A stretch of 64,000 nucleotides of DNA from Methylobacterium sp. GXS13 (GTDB taxonomy: Bacteria; Pseudomonadota; Alphaproteobacteria; Rhizobiales; Beijerinckiaceae). A program made the position numbers and the translations under genes. A model generated the notes under the pieces. That model was not told where the DNA came from, did no database searches, and saw only the letters and a program-made list of their open reading frames with translations. Below, one piece after another: positions 53,672 through 62,963 of the stretch. Location of the stretch: NCBI RefSeq assembly GCF_001455965.1, contig NZ_LKKO01000001.1:124001-188000 (forward strand), written 5' to 3'. Position 1 is the first letter of the stretch, and each line of letters starts with the position of its first letter.

Positions 53672-54664
53672 TCAGATCCGGTTGCGCATACTGAGTTTGT
53701 CCTCCCAGGCCAGAGCCTGGGCGACGATGGCGTCGAGATCGTCGTGGCGGGGCTGCCAGCCCAGCTGCGACCGGATCCGGCCCGCCTCCGCCACGATCCG
53801 TGACGGAGACCCGGGCCGGCGCGGGCACAGCCGGACCGCGAAGTCCCGCCCCGAGATCCGCTTGACCACCTCGATCACCTCCAGCACCGAGTAGCCCCGG
53901 CCGTAGCCACAGTTCAGCGTCAGGCTCGCGCCGCCCCCGCGCAGATGGTCCAGCGCCACCCGGTGCGCGTCGGCGAGGTCCGAGACCTGGATGTAGTCGC
54001 GCAGGCACGAGCCGTCCGGGGTCGGGTAGTCGGTGCCGTAGACATCGAGCCGGTCGCGCCGCCCGAGCGCGGCCTGCGTGGCCACCTTGATCAGGTGCGT
54101 CGCGTTCGGGGTCGACTGGCCCGAGCGCCCGGCCGGATCCGCGCCGGCGACGTTGAAGTAGCGCAGCACGACGTACGAGAAGCCGTGGGCGGCCGCCGCG
54201 TCGGCGATCATCCACTCGCTCATCAGCTTGGAGCGGCCGTACGGGTTGATCGGGGCGAGCGGGAGGTCCTCGGGCACCGGCACCACCTCGGGCTCGCCGT
54301 AGACGGCGGCCGTGGAGGAGAAGATCACGTGGCGCACGCCCGCGCGGGTGGCGGCCTCGATCAGGGCGCGGGTCTTGACCGTGTTGGCGAGGTAGTAGCC
54401 GAGCGGGTCGGCGACCGAGTCCGGCACGACGATCCGGGCGGCGAAGTGGGCCAGCGCGTCGATGCGGTGCTGCAGGATGGTCTGGGTGACCAGCGCCTGG
54501 TCGGCGACGTCGCCGACCACGAGCTTGACCCCCTCGGGCACGGCCCAGTCGAAGCCGGTGGAGAGATCGTCGAGCACCACGATCTCCTCGTGGCCGGCAT
54601 CCAGAAGCGCCAGAACCATGTGGCTGCCGATATACCCGGCCCCGCCCGTCACCAGAACCGCCAT
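53672..54664 (-). CDS. galE: UDP-glucose 4-epimerase
   Basis: Interconverts UDP-glucose and UDP-galactose with bound NAD. The 330-residue SDR enzyme has TGGAGYIGSHM at residues 6-16, DLSTGF, the catalytic SSTAAVYGEPE Ser and NPYGRSKLMSE Tyr/Lys motifs. The stop is 5 bases before the MltB-type gene start, so the two may be co-transcribed. It is divergent from galU; together they provide UDP-sugars for envelope polysaccharides. Confidence 0.95.
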   Translation of the reverse strand: MAVLVTGGAGYIGSHMVLALLDAGHEEIVVLDDLSTGFDWAVPEGVKLVVGDVADQALVTQTILQHRIDALAHFAARIVVPDSVADPLGYYLANTVKTRALIEAATRAGVRHVIFSSTAAVYGEPEVVPVPEDLPLAPINPYGRSKLMSEWMIADAAAAHGFSYVVLRYFNVAGADPAGRSGQSTPNATHLIKVATQAALGRRDRLDVYGTDYPTPDGSCLRDYIQVSDLADAHRVALDHLRGGGASLTLNCGYGRGYSVLEVIEVVKRISGRDFAVRLCPRRPGSPSRIVAEAGRIRSQLGWQPRHDDLDAIVAQALAWEDKLSMRNRI

Positions 54665-54703
54665 GTCACCCGCTCCGTAGCCGTTTCGATCATGCCCGCC
54701 GGG

Positions 54704-54738
54704 AGCCTTGCCCGATGGGGCCGCGACGGGGCAAGGCT
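54704..54738. repeat. 10-bp inverted repeat in the galE-galU divergent region
   Basis: AGCCTTGCCC (54704-54713) and its complement GGGCAAGGCT (54729-54738) with 15 bases between. It is 40 bases upstream of galE and about 200 bases upstream of galU. It could be an operator or a leader hairpin. Between here and galU (54739-54941) the DNA is AT-richer and is the likely galU promoter region. Confidence 0.5.
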
Positions 54739-54941
54739 ATCCGCCGTCGCTTCATCGCACGTTCAAGCGCCGTGTGGGATTCCACTTGATAACGGCGACT
54801 TTAGGTGGTCGCAGACGGTATATTTATGGAGCAACGGTTCATACTAACGACGTAGAGGCCTTGCGAAGCATCGTGTTAGGCTATCTCGCTGTCCGAACCT
54901 TTGCCCCTGCCGGTCCATTCAGTTTTTGAGGTCGCCGCTTG

Positions 54942-55808
54942 ATGAAACCGATCCGCAAGGCTGTCCTGCCCGTCGCGGGCTTGGGCACGCGATTCCTGCC
55001 CGCCACCAAGGCGGTCCCGAAGGAAATGCTCACTGTCGTGGACCGACCGGTCGTACAGCACGTCGTTGACGAAGCGCGCGAGGCCGGCATCGAGCACTTC
55101 ATCTTCGTCACGGGTCGCGGCAAGGCGGTGATCGAGGACCATTTCGATATTGCGTTCGAATTGGAACACACCCTTCAGGAGCGCGGCAAGACGGCGGCTT
55201 TCGAGGAGCTGAAGCGGGATCTCCCAAAGGCGGGTCAGACCAGCTTCACCCGCCAGCAGGCCCCGCTCGGCCTCGGTCACGCGGTGTGGTGCGCCCGCGA
55301 GATCGTCGGAGACGAGCCGTTCGCGGTCCTGCTGCCCGACATGTTGAGCCGCGGGTGCATGCAGCAGATGCTGTCGACCTATGAGCGCCACGGCGGCAAC
55401 GTCATCGCGGTCGAGGAGGTCGCTCCGGAGGAGACGCACCAATACGGCATCGTCAGCGTCGGTGAGACCTATGGTCAATCCTTCGAGATCACCGGGATGG
55501 TCGAGAAGCCGAAGCAGGGTACGGCGCCCTCAAACTACATCATCTCCGGGCGCTACATCCTTCAGCCCGAGATCTTCGGCATCCTGGAGCACGGAAAGAA
55601 GGGCGCCGGCGGCGAAATCCAGCTCACAGACGCGATGATCGACCTGATGGAAACGCAGGATTTTTTCGGGATGCGCTATGAGGGCCGAACTTACGACACA
55701 GGCTCCAAGATCGGCTTCCTCACTGCCAACCTCGCCTACGCGCTGGAGCGGCCGGAACTCGCTGGGCCGTTGAGGGCTGAGATCGCCAAGCTGCTCGAAC
55801 AAAGCTGA
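54942..55808 (+). CDS. galU: UTP-glucose-1-phosphate uridylyltransferase
   Basis: Makes UDP-glucose from UTP and glucose-1-phosphate. The 288-residue protein has the nucleotide-binding motif [24 protein letters not shown], the motif [14 protein letters not shown] and later [10 protein letters not shown] and GMVEKPKQG typical of GalU. ATG 54942 is chosen; a TTG three bases earlier is an alternative. It is monocistronic and divergent from galE, and a hairpin terminator lies 160 bases downstream. Confidence 0.95.
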   Translation: MKPIRKAVLPVAGLGTRFLPATKAVPKEMLTVVDRPVVQHVVDEAREAGIEHFIFVTGRGKAVIEDHFDIAFELEHTLQERGKTAAFEELKRDLPKAGQTSFTRQQAPLGLGHAVWCAREIVGDEPFAVLLPDMLSRGCMQQMLSTYERHGGNVIAVEEVAPEETHQYGIVSVGETYGQSFEITGMVEKPKQGTAPSNYIISGRYILQPEIFGILEHGKKGAGGEIQLTDAMIDLMETQDFFGMRYEGRTYDTGSKIGFLTANLAYALERPELAGPLRAEIAKLLEQS

Positions 55809-55967
55809 GGCCTTTGCGCAAGACGCGGCGGAGGCATGCAGCCGTTGCGGAGGCAAACGCGAATTAAGCCTTGCTTCTTGTGCGGCGCACTTTAATTTGT
55901 GCATTGCGAGATCGCGATGGCGTCGCGGTCCCGTAGCCCTTCTTGGGCGTTTCCTCCCTAGACTTCG

Positions 55968-55995
55968 GGCCGCTCCTTCGGGAGTGGCCTTTTTT
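55968..55995 (+). terminator. intrinsic terminator after galU
   Basis: GGCCGCTCC (55968-55976), loop TTCG, and GGAGTGGCC (55981-55989) form a 9-bp stem with one G-T pair, followed by TTTTTT at 55990-55995. The stretch 55809-56057 holds no other recognisable feature. Confidence 0.85.
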
Positions 55996-56057
55996 CTTGC
56001 CTTGCTCGCCAGATCAGGCTCGCGTCGGGTTTGCTCGGCAGGTGAACGGTGAGGGGC

Positions 56058-56960
56058 CTATTCGGCCGCCATCCTGCGAGGCGTTAAGTCGCCGAGATCG
56101 GCCGCGACCGTCGCAATGACCGTCCGCAACGCCTTCACGAGGCTCGGAAAATCCGGCGTCATCGCGAGGCTCGCCTCATTCATGTAGAGGGCCCGGTTGA
56201 CCTCGATCTGCAGGGCGTGACGCCCGAGATTCGGCTCGCCATAATGTTCGGTGATGAAGCCACCAGCATAAGGCTTGTTGCGCACGACGCGGAAGCCCTG
56301 TGCCCGGAACGCTGTCTCGAACGCCTCGATCAGGCTGGGCGCACAGGCCGTTCCGTACCGGTCCCCCAGAACCATATCGGCTTTGACCTCGGCATCGCGC
56401 CCGAGACTCGAGGACGGCATCGAGTGGCAATCGATCAGGACGCAGTGGCCATGGAGGCGCGCCGTCTGTTGGATCAGGCTGCGGAGGACCCGGTGGTAAG
56501 GCTTGTACAAGGCCTCGATCCGGGCGGTCGCCTCGCTGACCGGCAGCCGCCGTGCATAGATCTCCTGACCATCGGCCACGACGCGCGGGACCGTGCCGAG
56601 GCCGCCTGCCACCCGCATCGATCGCGTGTTGGCGAAGGGCGGCAGCCGTCCGTCGAACATCCGCGGGTCGAGTTCGAACGGCTCGCGGTTCACATCCAGG
56701 AAAGCCCGCGGAAAGTTGGCCCGCAGGAGCGGAGCGCCGAGTTCGACCACCGAGGCGAACAGGCGGTCGACATACGCATCCTCCGACCGGCGCAGGCTGA
56801 GCGCGTCCAGTCGCGAGGCCGCAATGAAATCCGAGGGGTAGACTGCGCCGGAATGGCCGGTATTGAAGACGAAGGGCAGGGTGCGGCTCGCCGCCGCGTC
56901 GACCGCGAAGGCCGGGGCAAAACCGAAGACATCGGGCTGTACCGTTTCGGGCGCGGTCAT
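56058..56960 (-). CDS. N-formylglutamate amidohydrolase-family protein
   Basis: A 300-residue hydrolase of the family that cleaves N-formyl-L-glutamate to formate and glutamate at the end of some histidine-degradation pathways. Motifs: VFNTGHSGAVYP (zinc site), RANFPRAFLDVNREPFELDP, LIDCHSMPSSS (zinc His) and GGFITEHYGEPNLGRHALQIEVNRALYM. No hut genes are present here, so the physiological substrate is uncertain. ATG 56960 gives a start near the family norm. It is divergent from cpdR. Confidence 0.87.
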   Translation of the reverse strand: MTAPETVQPDVFGFAPAFAVDAAASRTLPFVFNTGHSGAVYPSDFIAASRLDALSLRRSEDAYVDRLFASVVELGAPLLRANFPRAFLDVNREPFELDPRMFDGRLPPFANTRSMRVAGGLGTVPRVVADGQEIYARRLPVSEATARIEALYKPYHRVLRSLIQQTARLHGHCVLIDCHSMPSSSLGRDAEVKADMVLGDRYGTACAPSLIEAFETAFRAQGFRVVRNKPYAGGFITEHYGEPNLGRHALQIEVNRALYMNEASLAMTPDFPSLVKALRTVIATVAADLGDLTPRRMAAE

Positions 56961-57169
56961 TGGGTTTGTGCAGGCCCCGGCGGTTGGAAAAACGCGGCGG
57001 ATACGCACTGTGGTATGCGAATGGTCGCCTGTCCACTCTGGTGCAGACGGCCCACACGTCCGTCTCGGGGACGTGCGGCGCCGGCTGCGGGCTCAAATCC
57101 TAACACCTTGTTTACCATCGCCTCCCTTTATGGGATCAACATTTCGACTCGAGGGCTCGGAAACGGCCG

Positions 57170-57526
57170 ATGAAAATCCTGCTGGCGGAAGACGACAACG
57201 ACATGCGCCGGTTCCTGGCCAAGGCGCTGCAGAACGCGGGCTACGACGTCCTGTCCTTCGACAACGGCCTGTCGGCCTATAACCGGCTGCGCGAGGAACC
57301 GTTCGAGCTGCTGCTGACCGATATCGTGATGCCCGAGATGGATGGCATCGAGCTGGCGCGGCGCGCCACCGAGCTGGATCCGGACATCAAGGTGATGTTC
57401 ATTACCGGCTTCGCTGCCGTCGCGCTGAATCCGGACTCCAAGGCCCCCAAGGACGCCAAGGTCCTCTCCAAGCCGTTCCATCTGCGCGATCTCGTTAACG
57501 AGGTCGAGAAGCTGATGGCCGCCTGA
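57170..57526 (+). CDS. cpdR: CpdR-type single-domain response regulator
   Basis: A 118-residue receiver domain, phosphorylation site D51 in LLLTDIVMPEMDG, acidic pair AEDDND at the N-terminus, and the conserved K in VLSKPFH. It ends in Ala-Ala, as does the CpdR of Caulobacter, where the tail directs ClpXP proteolysis and the protein controls CtrA degradation. That role is known for the family; here it is inferred. Start ATG 57170 is in a GAGGGCTCGG context. The neighbouring genes are unrelated. Confidence 0.9.
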   Translation: MKILLAEDDNDMRRFLAKALQNAGYDVLSFDNGLSAYNRLREEPFELLLTDIVMPEMDGIELARRATELDPDIKVMFITGFAAVALNPDSKAPKDAKVLSKPFHLRDLVNEVEKLMAA

Positions 57527-57630
57527 CCGGCACAGAGTGCCGACAGCTTCGGCTGTGACCACGCGGGCATAGGTATTTTCACGGGCGCGCTCCTATATGG
57601 TGGGAGCTTCCGCGCGAGACGACGAACGCC

Positions 57631-57900
57631 ATGCAGCCGGTCACGATCTACACCACGGCCTGGTGCCCTTATTGCTCGGCGGCCAAGAGCCTGCTGAAAG
57701 AGAAGGGCGTCGCCTTCCAAGAGATCGATGTGGAGCGTGCCCAGGGTGCGCGGGCTACGATGGTCGAACGCGCTGGTGGGCGCACCAGCGTGCCGCAGAT
57801 CTTCATCGGGCTGACCCATGTCGGCGGCTGCGACGACCTCTACGCCCTCGACCGCGCCGGCAAGCTCGATCCGCTGCTGACGGACAAGGCCGATGCCTGA
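57631..57900 (+). CDS. grxC: glutaredoxin 3
   Basis: An 89-residue thiol-disulfide oxidoreductase with the CPYC active site (TTAWCPYCSAAKSLL), the conserved TSVPQIFIG cis-proline motif and HVGGCDDLYAL. It reduces disulfides or glutathionylated proteins with glutathione. The stop overlaps the next gene by 8 bases, so the two are coupled. Confidence 0.95.
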   Translation: MQPVTIYTTAWCPYCSAAKSLLKEKGVAFQEIDVERAQGARATMVERAGGRTSVPQIFIGLTHVGGCDDLYALDRAGKLDPLLTDKADA

Positions 57901-58750
57901 GCGGACGTTCATCGCGGCCTGCGTTCAGATGCGCTCGGGCCGTGACCCGGGCGCCAACCGCGACGCCGCGGTAGCGGGTGTTCGCGAAGCGGCCAGTCGC
58001 AGCGCGTCCTATGTGCAGACTCCGGAGATGACCTCCCTGGTCGAGCGGAGCCGCGAACGCCTGTTCGAGCGCGTGACCACCGAGGATCAGGACGCGACCC
58101 TCGCCGGTCTGCGGCAGGTCGCCCGCGAGACCGGTACCCTGGTGCATATCGGATCGATCGCAGTCCGATCGGGCGACAAGATTGCCAACCGAGCTTACCT
58201 GATCGGTGCCGATGGCGAGATCCTCGCGTCCTACGACAAGCTGCACCTGTTCGATGTCGATCTGCCGAGCGGCGAGCGCTGGCGCGAATCGGCGACCTAT
58301 ACCGGCGGGGCCTGCGCGGTCGTGGCGTCCACGCCCTGGGCGATGCTCGGCTTGACGATCTGCTACGATATCCGCTTCCCGGCCTTATATCGGTCGCTGG
58401 CAGAGGCGGGGGCCGAGATTCTCACTGCGCCGGCGTGCTTCAACCGCCAGACCGGCGAGGCCCACTGGCACATCTTGCAGCGGGCGCGGGCAATCGAGAC
58501 CGGCGCCTTTGTGATTTCGGCGGCGCAGGGTGGCGTCCACGAGGACGGTCGCGAGACCTTCGGCCATTCGCTGATCGTCGATCCCTGGGGGCGGGTGCTC
58601 GCGGATGCGGGCGGGTCGGAGTCGGGGGTGATCCTGGCCGAGATCGATCTGGCTCAGGTCGCGGATGCCCGGGCGCGGATCCCGGCGCTGCAGCACGCAC
58701 GCGCGTTCACGGTCGAGCGCATCGGGCCTCAAGCCGAGGCCGCACAGTAA
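57893..58750 (+). CDS. nitrilase-superfamily carbon-nitrogen hydrolase
   Basis: A 285-residue amidase-type enzyme with the Glu-Lys-Cys triad: E in VQTPEMTSLVE, K in LASYDKLHLFDVD, C in LTICYDIRFPALYR. The motif wording matches the Nit1/Nit2 branch (omega-amidase or deaminated-glutathione amidase), which fits the coupled glutaredoxin gene. ATG 57893 overlaps the grxC stop by 8 bases. Downstream, the DUF1178 gene starts 8 bases after the stop, so the three genes form an operon. Substrate inferred only. Confidence 0.88.
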   Translation: MPERTFIAACVQMRSGRDPGANRDAAVAGVREAASRSASYVQTPEMTSLVERSRERLFERVTTEDQDATLAGLRQVARETGTLVHIGSIAVRSGDKIANRAYLIGADGEILASYDKLHLFDVDLPSGERWRESATYTGGACAVVASTPWAMLGLTICYDIRFPALYRSLAEAGAEILTAPACFNRQTGEAHWHILQRARAIETGAFVISAAQGGVHEDGRETFGHSLIVDPWGRVLADAGGSESGVILAEIDLAQVADARARIPALQHARAFTVERIGPQAEAAQ

Positions 58751-58758
58751 GCAATAGA

Positions 58759-59214
58759 ATGATCCGGTACAGTCTCGTTTGCGAAGCCGCACACGGCTTC
58801 GACAGCTGGTTTCCGTCTTCCGAATCCTACGACGCTCAGGCCGCGCGCGGTCTCGTGACGTGCCCGATCTGCGACAGCGCCAACGTGATGAAGGCCCTCA
58901 TGGCGCCGAGCGTCGCCCGGACCGATCGCGGGCAGCTTCCGACGCCGGTGGCGCCCCAATTCGACGCCCCGATGCCGATGATCGCCGAGCCCGAGCGCCA
59001 AGTGCGGGCTATGCTACGAGCGTTGCGCGAGCAGGTGGTCGCCAATTCCGAGCATGTCGGTGTGCGCTTCCCCGAAGAGGCCCGCAAAATCCATTACGGC
59101 GAGGCCGAGGGCCGTCCGATCTATGGCGAGGCGAGCCCAGCCGAGGCGCGTGCGCTCATCGATGAAGGGATCGACGTCGCGCCGATCCCGATCATGCCGG
59201 ACGACCGCAACTGA
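58759..59214 (+). CDS. DUF1178 family protein
   Basis: A 151-residue protein with an N-terminal zinc-ribbon-like region (IRYSLVCEAAHGFDSWFPSSESYDAQAARGLVTCPICDSANVMKALMAP), with three Cys and one His in place, and a C-terminal helix with VGVRFPEEARKIHYGEAEGRPIYGEAS. This is the DUF1178 signature; function is unknown, but the family is regularly placed next to grxC and Nit-type genes in alphaproteobacteria. ATG 58759 is 8 bases after the preceding stop. Confidence 0.87.
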   Translation: MIRYSLVCEAAHGFDSWFPSSESYDAQAARGLVTCPICDSANVMKALMAPSVARTDRGQLPTPVAPQFDAPMPMIAEPERQVRAMLRALREQVVANSEHVGVRFPEEARKIHYGEAEGRPIYGEASPAEARALIDEGIDVAPIPIMPDDRN

Positions 59215-59233
59215 GCCGCTTCGCGCTGCGCGT

Positions 59234-59722
59234 TCACGACCTCACGGCAGCGGTGCCGGAGAAAGAGGCTAGCAGGAAGGACGCAAAGGCGTTCCACCCG
59301 GCGAGCGAGATCCCCAGGACCCGCATCGCCGCCACCGAGCAGTCCACCACCCTGGTGCTCTGAAGCGCGTTCAGGAATTCGCTGACCTGACCCGGATTGG
59401 CCCCCGTGCCGCCGCCGCAATCGGTCGGCCCCGGCCAGAAACCCCATTCCGCACCGGCATGGTAGACGCCGATCCCGGCCCCATACAGGAGTCCGAGGGC
59501 TGCGAGTCCGAGGGCGAGGCGCGCGAGGCGTTCCGGCGCGAAGAGGGCCGCGAGCCCGAGCGGAATAGCGGCATAGTACGGAAGCCGCTCGGTCAGGCAG
59601 AGCTTACACGGCGCGTAGCCGTAGCCGTATTGGAGGATCAAGACGGCGCCCAGGATCAGGGCGGACGCGAGGGTAAGCCAGAGGCCCGTTCTCTTGAGGC
59701 GCAGCGCCGACGCAACGTTCAT
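59234..59722 (-). CDS. disulfide bond formation protein B (DsbB)
   Basis: A 162-residue four-helix membrane protein that reoxidises DsbA with quinone. The first Cys pair is C39/C42 (YAPCKLCLTER) and a second pair is in PTDCGGGTGANPG and VVDCSVAA. Start ATG 59722 gives the family length. It overlaps no gene; its stop is convergent with the DUF1178 gene 19 bases away, and the upstream DedA-like gene ends 2 bases before the start. Confidence 0.88.
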   Translation of the reverse strand: MNVASALRLKRTGLWLTLASALILGAVLILQYGYGYAPCKLCLTERLPYYAAIPLGLAALFAPERLARLALGLAALGLLYGAGIGVYHAGAEWGFWPGPTDCGGGTGANPGQVSEFLNALQSTRVVDCSVAAMRVLGISLAGWNAFASFLLASFSGTAAVRS

Positions 59723-59724
59723 GG

Positions 59725-60306
59725 CTACAGGATCACCTTGAACAACAGGAAGCCGAGGACGACGACGGCGACCGAGATCGCCACGACCGCGTTGAGATGC
59801 CGGTCGAGCACGCCACGGATCTGAACACCGTAGCGACCGAGTAGACCGGCCAGGATGAAGAACCGGGCCCCGCGGGTGATCACGGACAGAACCGTGAACC
59901 AGAACAGGCTGTAATGGGCAAAGCCCGACGTGATCGTCACGAGCTTGTAGGGGATCGGCGTCAGACCCTTCAACAGGATCACCCAATGGCCGTAGCGGGC
60001 GTAGGAATCCTGGAAGGTCGCCGCGGAATTTTGAAGCCCGTACAAGCGGATGAGCCATTCGCCGACGGAGTCGAACAGCAGCGCGCCGATGGCGGGGCCG
60101 ACGAGGCCGCCCAGCACCGAGGCGATTGTGGCGATGGTCGCGTAGAGCCAGACCCGATCGGGTCGGCTGACCGCCATCGGCACAAGCATCGCGTCCGGCG
60201 GGACCGGAAAGAACGAGCTCTCGGCGAAGGCGACGGCCCCGAGCACGTAGGGCGCGGAGGGCCTGCCGCTGAGCGCGAGGATCCACGCGTAGAGCCGCCG
60301 AAGCAT
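59725..60306 (-). CDS. DedA/YqaA-type membrane protein
   Basis: A 193-residue inner-membrane protein of the SNARE-associated/VTT domain superfamily with five or six helices. Signatures: AESSFFPVPPDAMLVPMAVSRP at the first re-entrant region, GYGLQNSAATFQDSYARYGHWVILLKGLTPIPYKLVTITSG in the middle (the GLTPIPYK motif). Members are thought to flip polyprenyl or phospholipids. ATG 60306 starts 136 bases from tRNA-Leu on the other strand. It probably forms a transcript with dsbB (3-base gap). Confidence 0.85.
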   Translation of the reverse strand: MLRRLYAWILALSGRPSAPYVLGAVAFAESSFFPVPPDAMLVPMAVSRPDRVWLYATIATIASVLGGLVGPAIGALLFDSVGEWLIRLYGLQNSAATFQDSYARYGHWVILLKGLTPIPYKLVTITSGFAHYSLFWFTVLSVITRGARFFILAGLLGRYGVQIRGVLDRHLNAVVAISVAVVVLGFLLFKVIL

Positions 60307-60441
60307 TCAATGTCCGGGTTTGAGGGAACGGCGATCCTTTGAGCATAGGCGCTGCGCAATGGCCAGATCGCCTGGTTCGGCAAAAAACAGCGCCGATGCC
60401 CTTGGCGCAGACGCCATACCTATGCGAAGAGCCCGACGCGC

Positions 60442-60526
60442 GCGGGTATGGCGGAATTGGTAGACGCGGGCGACTCAAAATCGCCAGCCGCAAGGCGTGG
60501 GGGTTCGATTCCCTCTACCCGCACCA
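60442..60526 (+). tRNA. tRNA-Leu (anticodon CAA)
   Basis: An 85-nt cloverleaf with a long variable arm and encoded CCA. The acceptor stem is GCGGGTA/TACCCGC; the anticodon stem GGCGA/TCGCC encloses the loop CTCAAAA, giving anticodon CAA, which reads TTG. The T-arm GGGGGTTCGATTCCCTC is standard. No direct repeat of the 3' end was found downstream. Confidence 0.97.
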
Positions 60527-60751
60527 CTCCTCGGCTGATGAGGAACAGCCCTGACTGCGTGTTACGGCCGGGAGAAGCCGTCCGCGTGAGTGCGGATAGC
60601 AGCCAAGTGCGATGCGCGGCGGTGCCGTATCACCCGGATAGATCCTCCGGGTCCAACGGTCGCGGTCGATCGTCTCTGACGCGGCCGCAAACCTCCCCTA
60701 GTTCTGCGGACAGCAAGACCGACGGGTCTGCTGCAAACGCGGGACAATTCC

Positions 60752-61693
60752 TTGAGCCAACGCCACCCTGTCGCGATCCTCGGCGCCGGCATGGCCGGTG
60801 CGGCGGCGGCACGACGTCTCGCCGAGGCCGGCCACGCGGTGCGCATCTTCGACAAGGGGCGCGACGTCGGCGGTCGGATGGCAACCCGGCATTCGGGCGC
60901 GATGCAGTTCGACCACGGGGCGCAGTTCATGCGTGCGCACGGAGCCGCGTTCGCCGCGCGGCTCAACGATTGGGAGCGGCGGGGTATCGTGACGCCCTGG
61001 GCGGGGGCAGGCCGCTGGGTCGGCGTACCCGACATGAACGCGCCGGCTCGTGATCTTCTCCTCGGCCTCACGGTCGCGCGCAGTACCACCATCACCAGGA
61101 TCCGCCGCAATGGAGCGTCCTGGCACCTGACAGACGGTGCGGGTGCCGATCATGGCCCATTCGCCGCGATCGCAATCACGTTCCCGGCCCCCCAGGCCGT
61201 CGCGCTGCTTGCCCAATCGGGGCTTGCTCTCCCGGACATCGAGCGCGCCACCTACGCGCCATGCTGGTCGTTGATGCTGGCCGTCGAACAAGCTCCCGCG
61301 AAGGTTCTGTTGAAGCCGCAGGATGGAGCAATCGGGCTCATTGCATTGGATTCGTCGAAGCCCGGTCGACCGGAAGGCTTCCGCCTGACCGTGCACGCCA
61401 CGCCCGACTGGTCGCGCACGCATCTGGAGGAGCCCCGCGAAGCGATCGTGTCGGCGTTGACGCAATCTGCAGTCGCCTGTGTCGGCACGCCGCTTCGATG
61501 GAGCTACGCGGAAGCGCATCGCTGGCGCTATGCCCAGGTCGAAGGAGCCCTCGGCAAGCCCTGTCAGTATGATTCCGGCCTGCACCTGGGCGCTGCCGGC
61601 GATTGGTGCCTCGGGCCGCGGGTCGAAGCAGCGCATGACAGCGGTCTGGCGCTGGCGGAGGCGATCCTCGCCGATCTCGGCACGCCCTCGTGA
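60752..61693 (+). CDS. renalase-like FAD/NAD(P)-dependent oxidoreductase
   Basis: A 313-residue flavoprotein. The FAD-binding motif AILGAGMAGAAAARRLAEAGHAVRIFDKGRDVGGRMATR starts at residue 8, and QFDHGAQFM and a C-terminal GDWCLGPRVEAAHDSGLALAEAI follow, typical of the renalase/amine-oxidase-like family. The TTG start at 60752 is required because the next in-frame ATG (60790) would cut the dinucleotide fold. Family members oxidise unusual dihydronicotinamides or amines; substrate here is unknown. Stop and next start overlap (GTGA), so it is coupled to the deacetylase gene. Confidence 0.82.
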   Translation: MSQRHPVAILGAGMAGAAAARRLAEAGHAVRIFDKGRDVGGRMATRHSGAMQFDHGAQFMRAHGAAFAARLNDWERRGIVTPWAGAGRWVGVPDMNAPARDLLLGLTVARSTTITRIRRNGASWHLTDGAGADHGPFAAIAITFPAPQAVALLAQSGLALPDIERATYAPCWSLMLAVEQAPAKVLLKPQDGAIGLIALDSSKPGRPEGFRLTVHATPDWSRTHLEEPREAIVSALTQSAVACVGTPLRWSYAEAHRWRYAQVEGALGKPCQYDSGLHLGAAGDWCLGPRVEAAHDSGLALAEAILADLGTPS

Positions 61694-62607
61694 TCCCGCC
61701 CATCGCTTTTCACCCGGCCTATGAATCCAGCCTGCCGGTCGGACACCGTTTTCCGATGCGGAAATACGGTCTGCTCGCCGAAACCTTGGTCGCCAAGGGT
61801 CTGGCACCGCTCGGATTCGTCACGCCGGAGTTGGCGGCCGCCGAGATCCTGATCAACGCGCACGCTCCGGATTACGTGGCCGCGGTCCTCGGCGTCGCCG
61901 TCCCCCGGGAGATCGAGCGGGCCATCGGCCTGCCGGTGGATGCGGCCCTCGTCCGCCGCTCGCGAGCCTCTGTGGGCGGGACGCTCCTTGCCGCCCGACT
62001 GGCGCTGGCCGAGGGGCTGGCAGGGAGCGCCGCCGGCGGCAGCCATCATGCGCGCCGGTTGCAGGGCGCCGGCTTCTGCGTGCTGAACGATGTCGCCGTC
62101 GCCGCCCGGACCCTGCAGAAAGAGGGGGCCGTCCGGCGGATCCTAGTCGTTGATTGCGACGTCCATCAGGGTGACGGCACGGCAGATTGCCTGGCGTGCG
62201 ATCCGGACCTGTTCACGCTCTCGATCCATTGCGAGAACAACTATCCGGCCCAGAAGATCGCCGGGGATCTCGATATCGGCCTGCCGGACCGCCTCGATGA
62301 CGTCGGCTATCTGGAGGTGCTGCACGCCCGCCTGCCGCCGCTCCTCGATGCGCTGGTTCCCGATCTCATCTTCTACAATGCCGGGGTCGATCCGCATCGC
62401 GACGACCGGCTTGGGAGACTTTGCCTCAGCGACGCTGGCCTGTTCGCACGCGACCGGTTCGTGGTGGCGCAGGCGCGTGCCCGGCTCATCCCGCTCGTGG
62501 CTGTCATCGGCGGGGGCTACACTCACGACGTGGACGCACTGGCACTCCGGCATGCGCTGGTCTTTGAGGCGTTGGCGGCCGAGGCCGCATCCTCCGCGAC
62601 CCGGTGA
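61690..62607 (+). CDS. histone-deacetylase-family protein
   Basis: A 305-residue enzyme of the arginase/deacetylase fold (class II-like bacterial HDAC). Motifs in order: IAFHPAYESSLPVGHRFPMRKY, GGSHHARRLQGAGFCVLNDVAVA (catalytic HH pair), VDCDVHQGDGTA (zinc D/H) and FYNAGVDPHRDDRLGRL (zinc D). All zinc ligands are present, so it should be active on an acetylated amine, polyamine or protein. GTG 61690 overlaps the preceding stop. The pairing with a renalase-like flavoprotein is unusual to my eye. Confidence 0.87.
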   Translation: MIPPIAFHPAYESSLPVGHRFPMRKYGLLAETLVAKGLAPLGFVTPELAAAEILINAHAPDYVAAVLGVAVPREIERAIGLPVDAALVRRSRASVGGTLLAARLALAEGLAGSAAGGSHHARRLQGAGFCVLNDVAVAARTLQKEGAVRRILVVDCDVHQGDGTADCLACDPDLFTLSIHCENNYPAQKIAGDLDIGLPDRLDDVGYLEVLHARLPPLLDALVPDLIFYNAGVDPHRDDRLGRLCLSDAGLFARDRFVVAQARARLIPLVAVIGGGYTHDVDALALRHALVFEALAAEAASSATR

Positions 62608-62789
62608 GGCACGGATGCATCAGGTCTGCGTGCATGAGGCCGGGCCGCTGAGTCCGAAAGGTTTTGGGAAGGGTCCGCGCTGAGGATCCAGAAGTCACGG
62701 ATCGATCGGCCTGTGCGCGGTAAGCGTCCTGAACAGCTTCGCCCCAGGTTGATCTGCCCAAGATGCTGTGACGCCGTTGGGAATTCATC

Positions 62790-62963
62790 ATGCTTGCGCG
62801 GACCTGGGAGGTTGTGAAGGCGACGCTGGCGGTGGCGGCCTTGATCGCAGCCGCTCTCGTCTCGGCGGACAAGCTCGATCGGCAAAAGGCCCCGGCCAAC
62901 GCCGCCGCGGCTTTGGCCGAGCCCGTCGCCACCGGGGCGATCACGCCTGGCTCAAGACCCTGA
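62790..62963 (+). CDS. small protein with N-terminal hydrophobic segment (57 aa)
   Basis: The frame starts at ATG 62790. The first ~27 residues contain a hydrophobic helix (KATLAVAALIAAALVSADKL), followed by an Ala/Pro-rich tail. It would be either exported or a single-pass membrane protein. I see no motif and only a weak ribosome-binding site, so the gene is plausible rather than sure. The rest of 62608-63144 shows no recognisable feature. Confidence 0.4.
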   Translation: MLARTWEVVKATLAVAALIAAALVSADKLDRQKAPANAAAALAEPVATGAITPGSRP

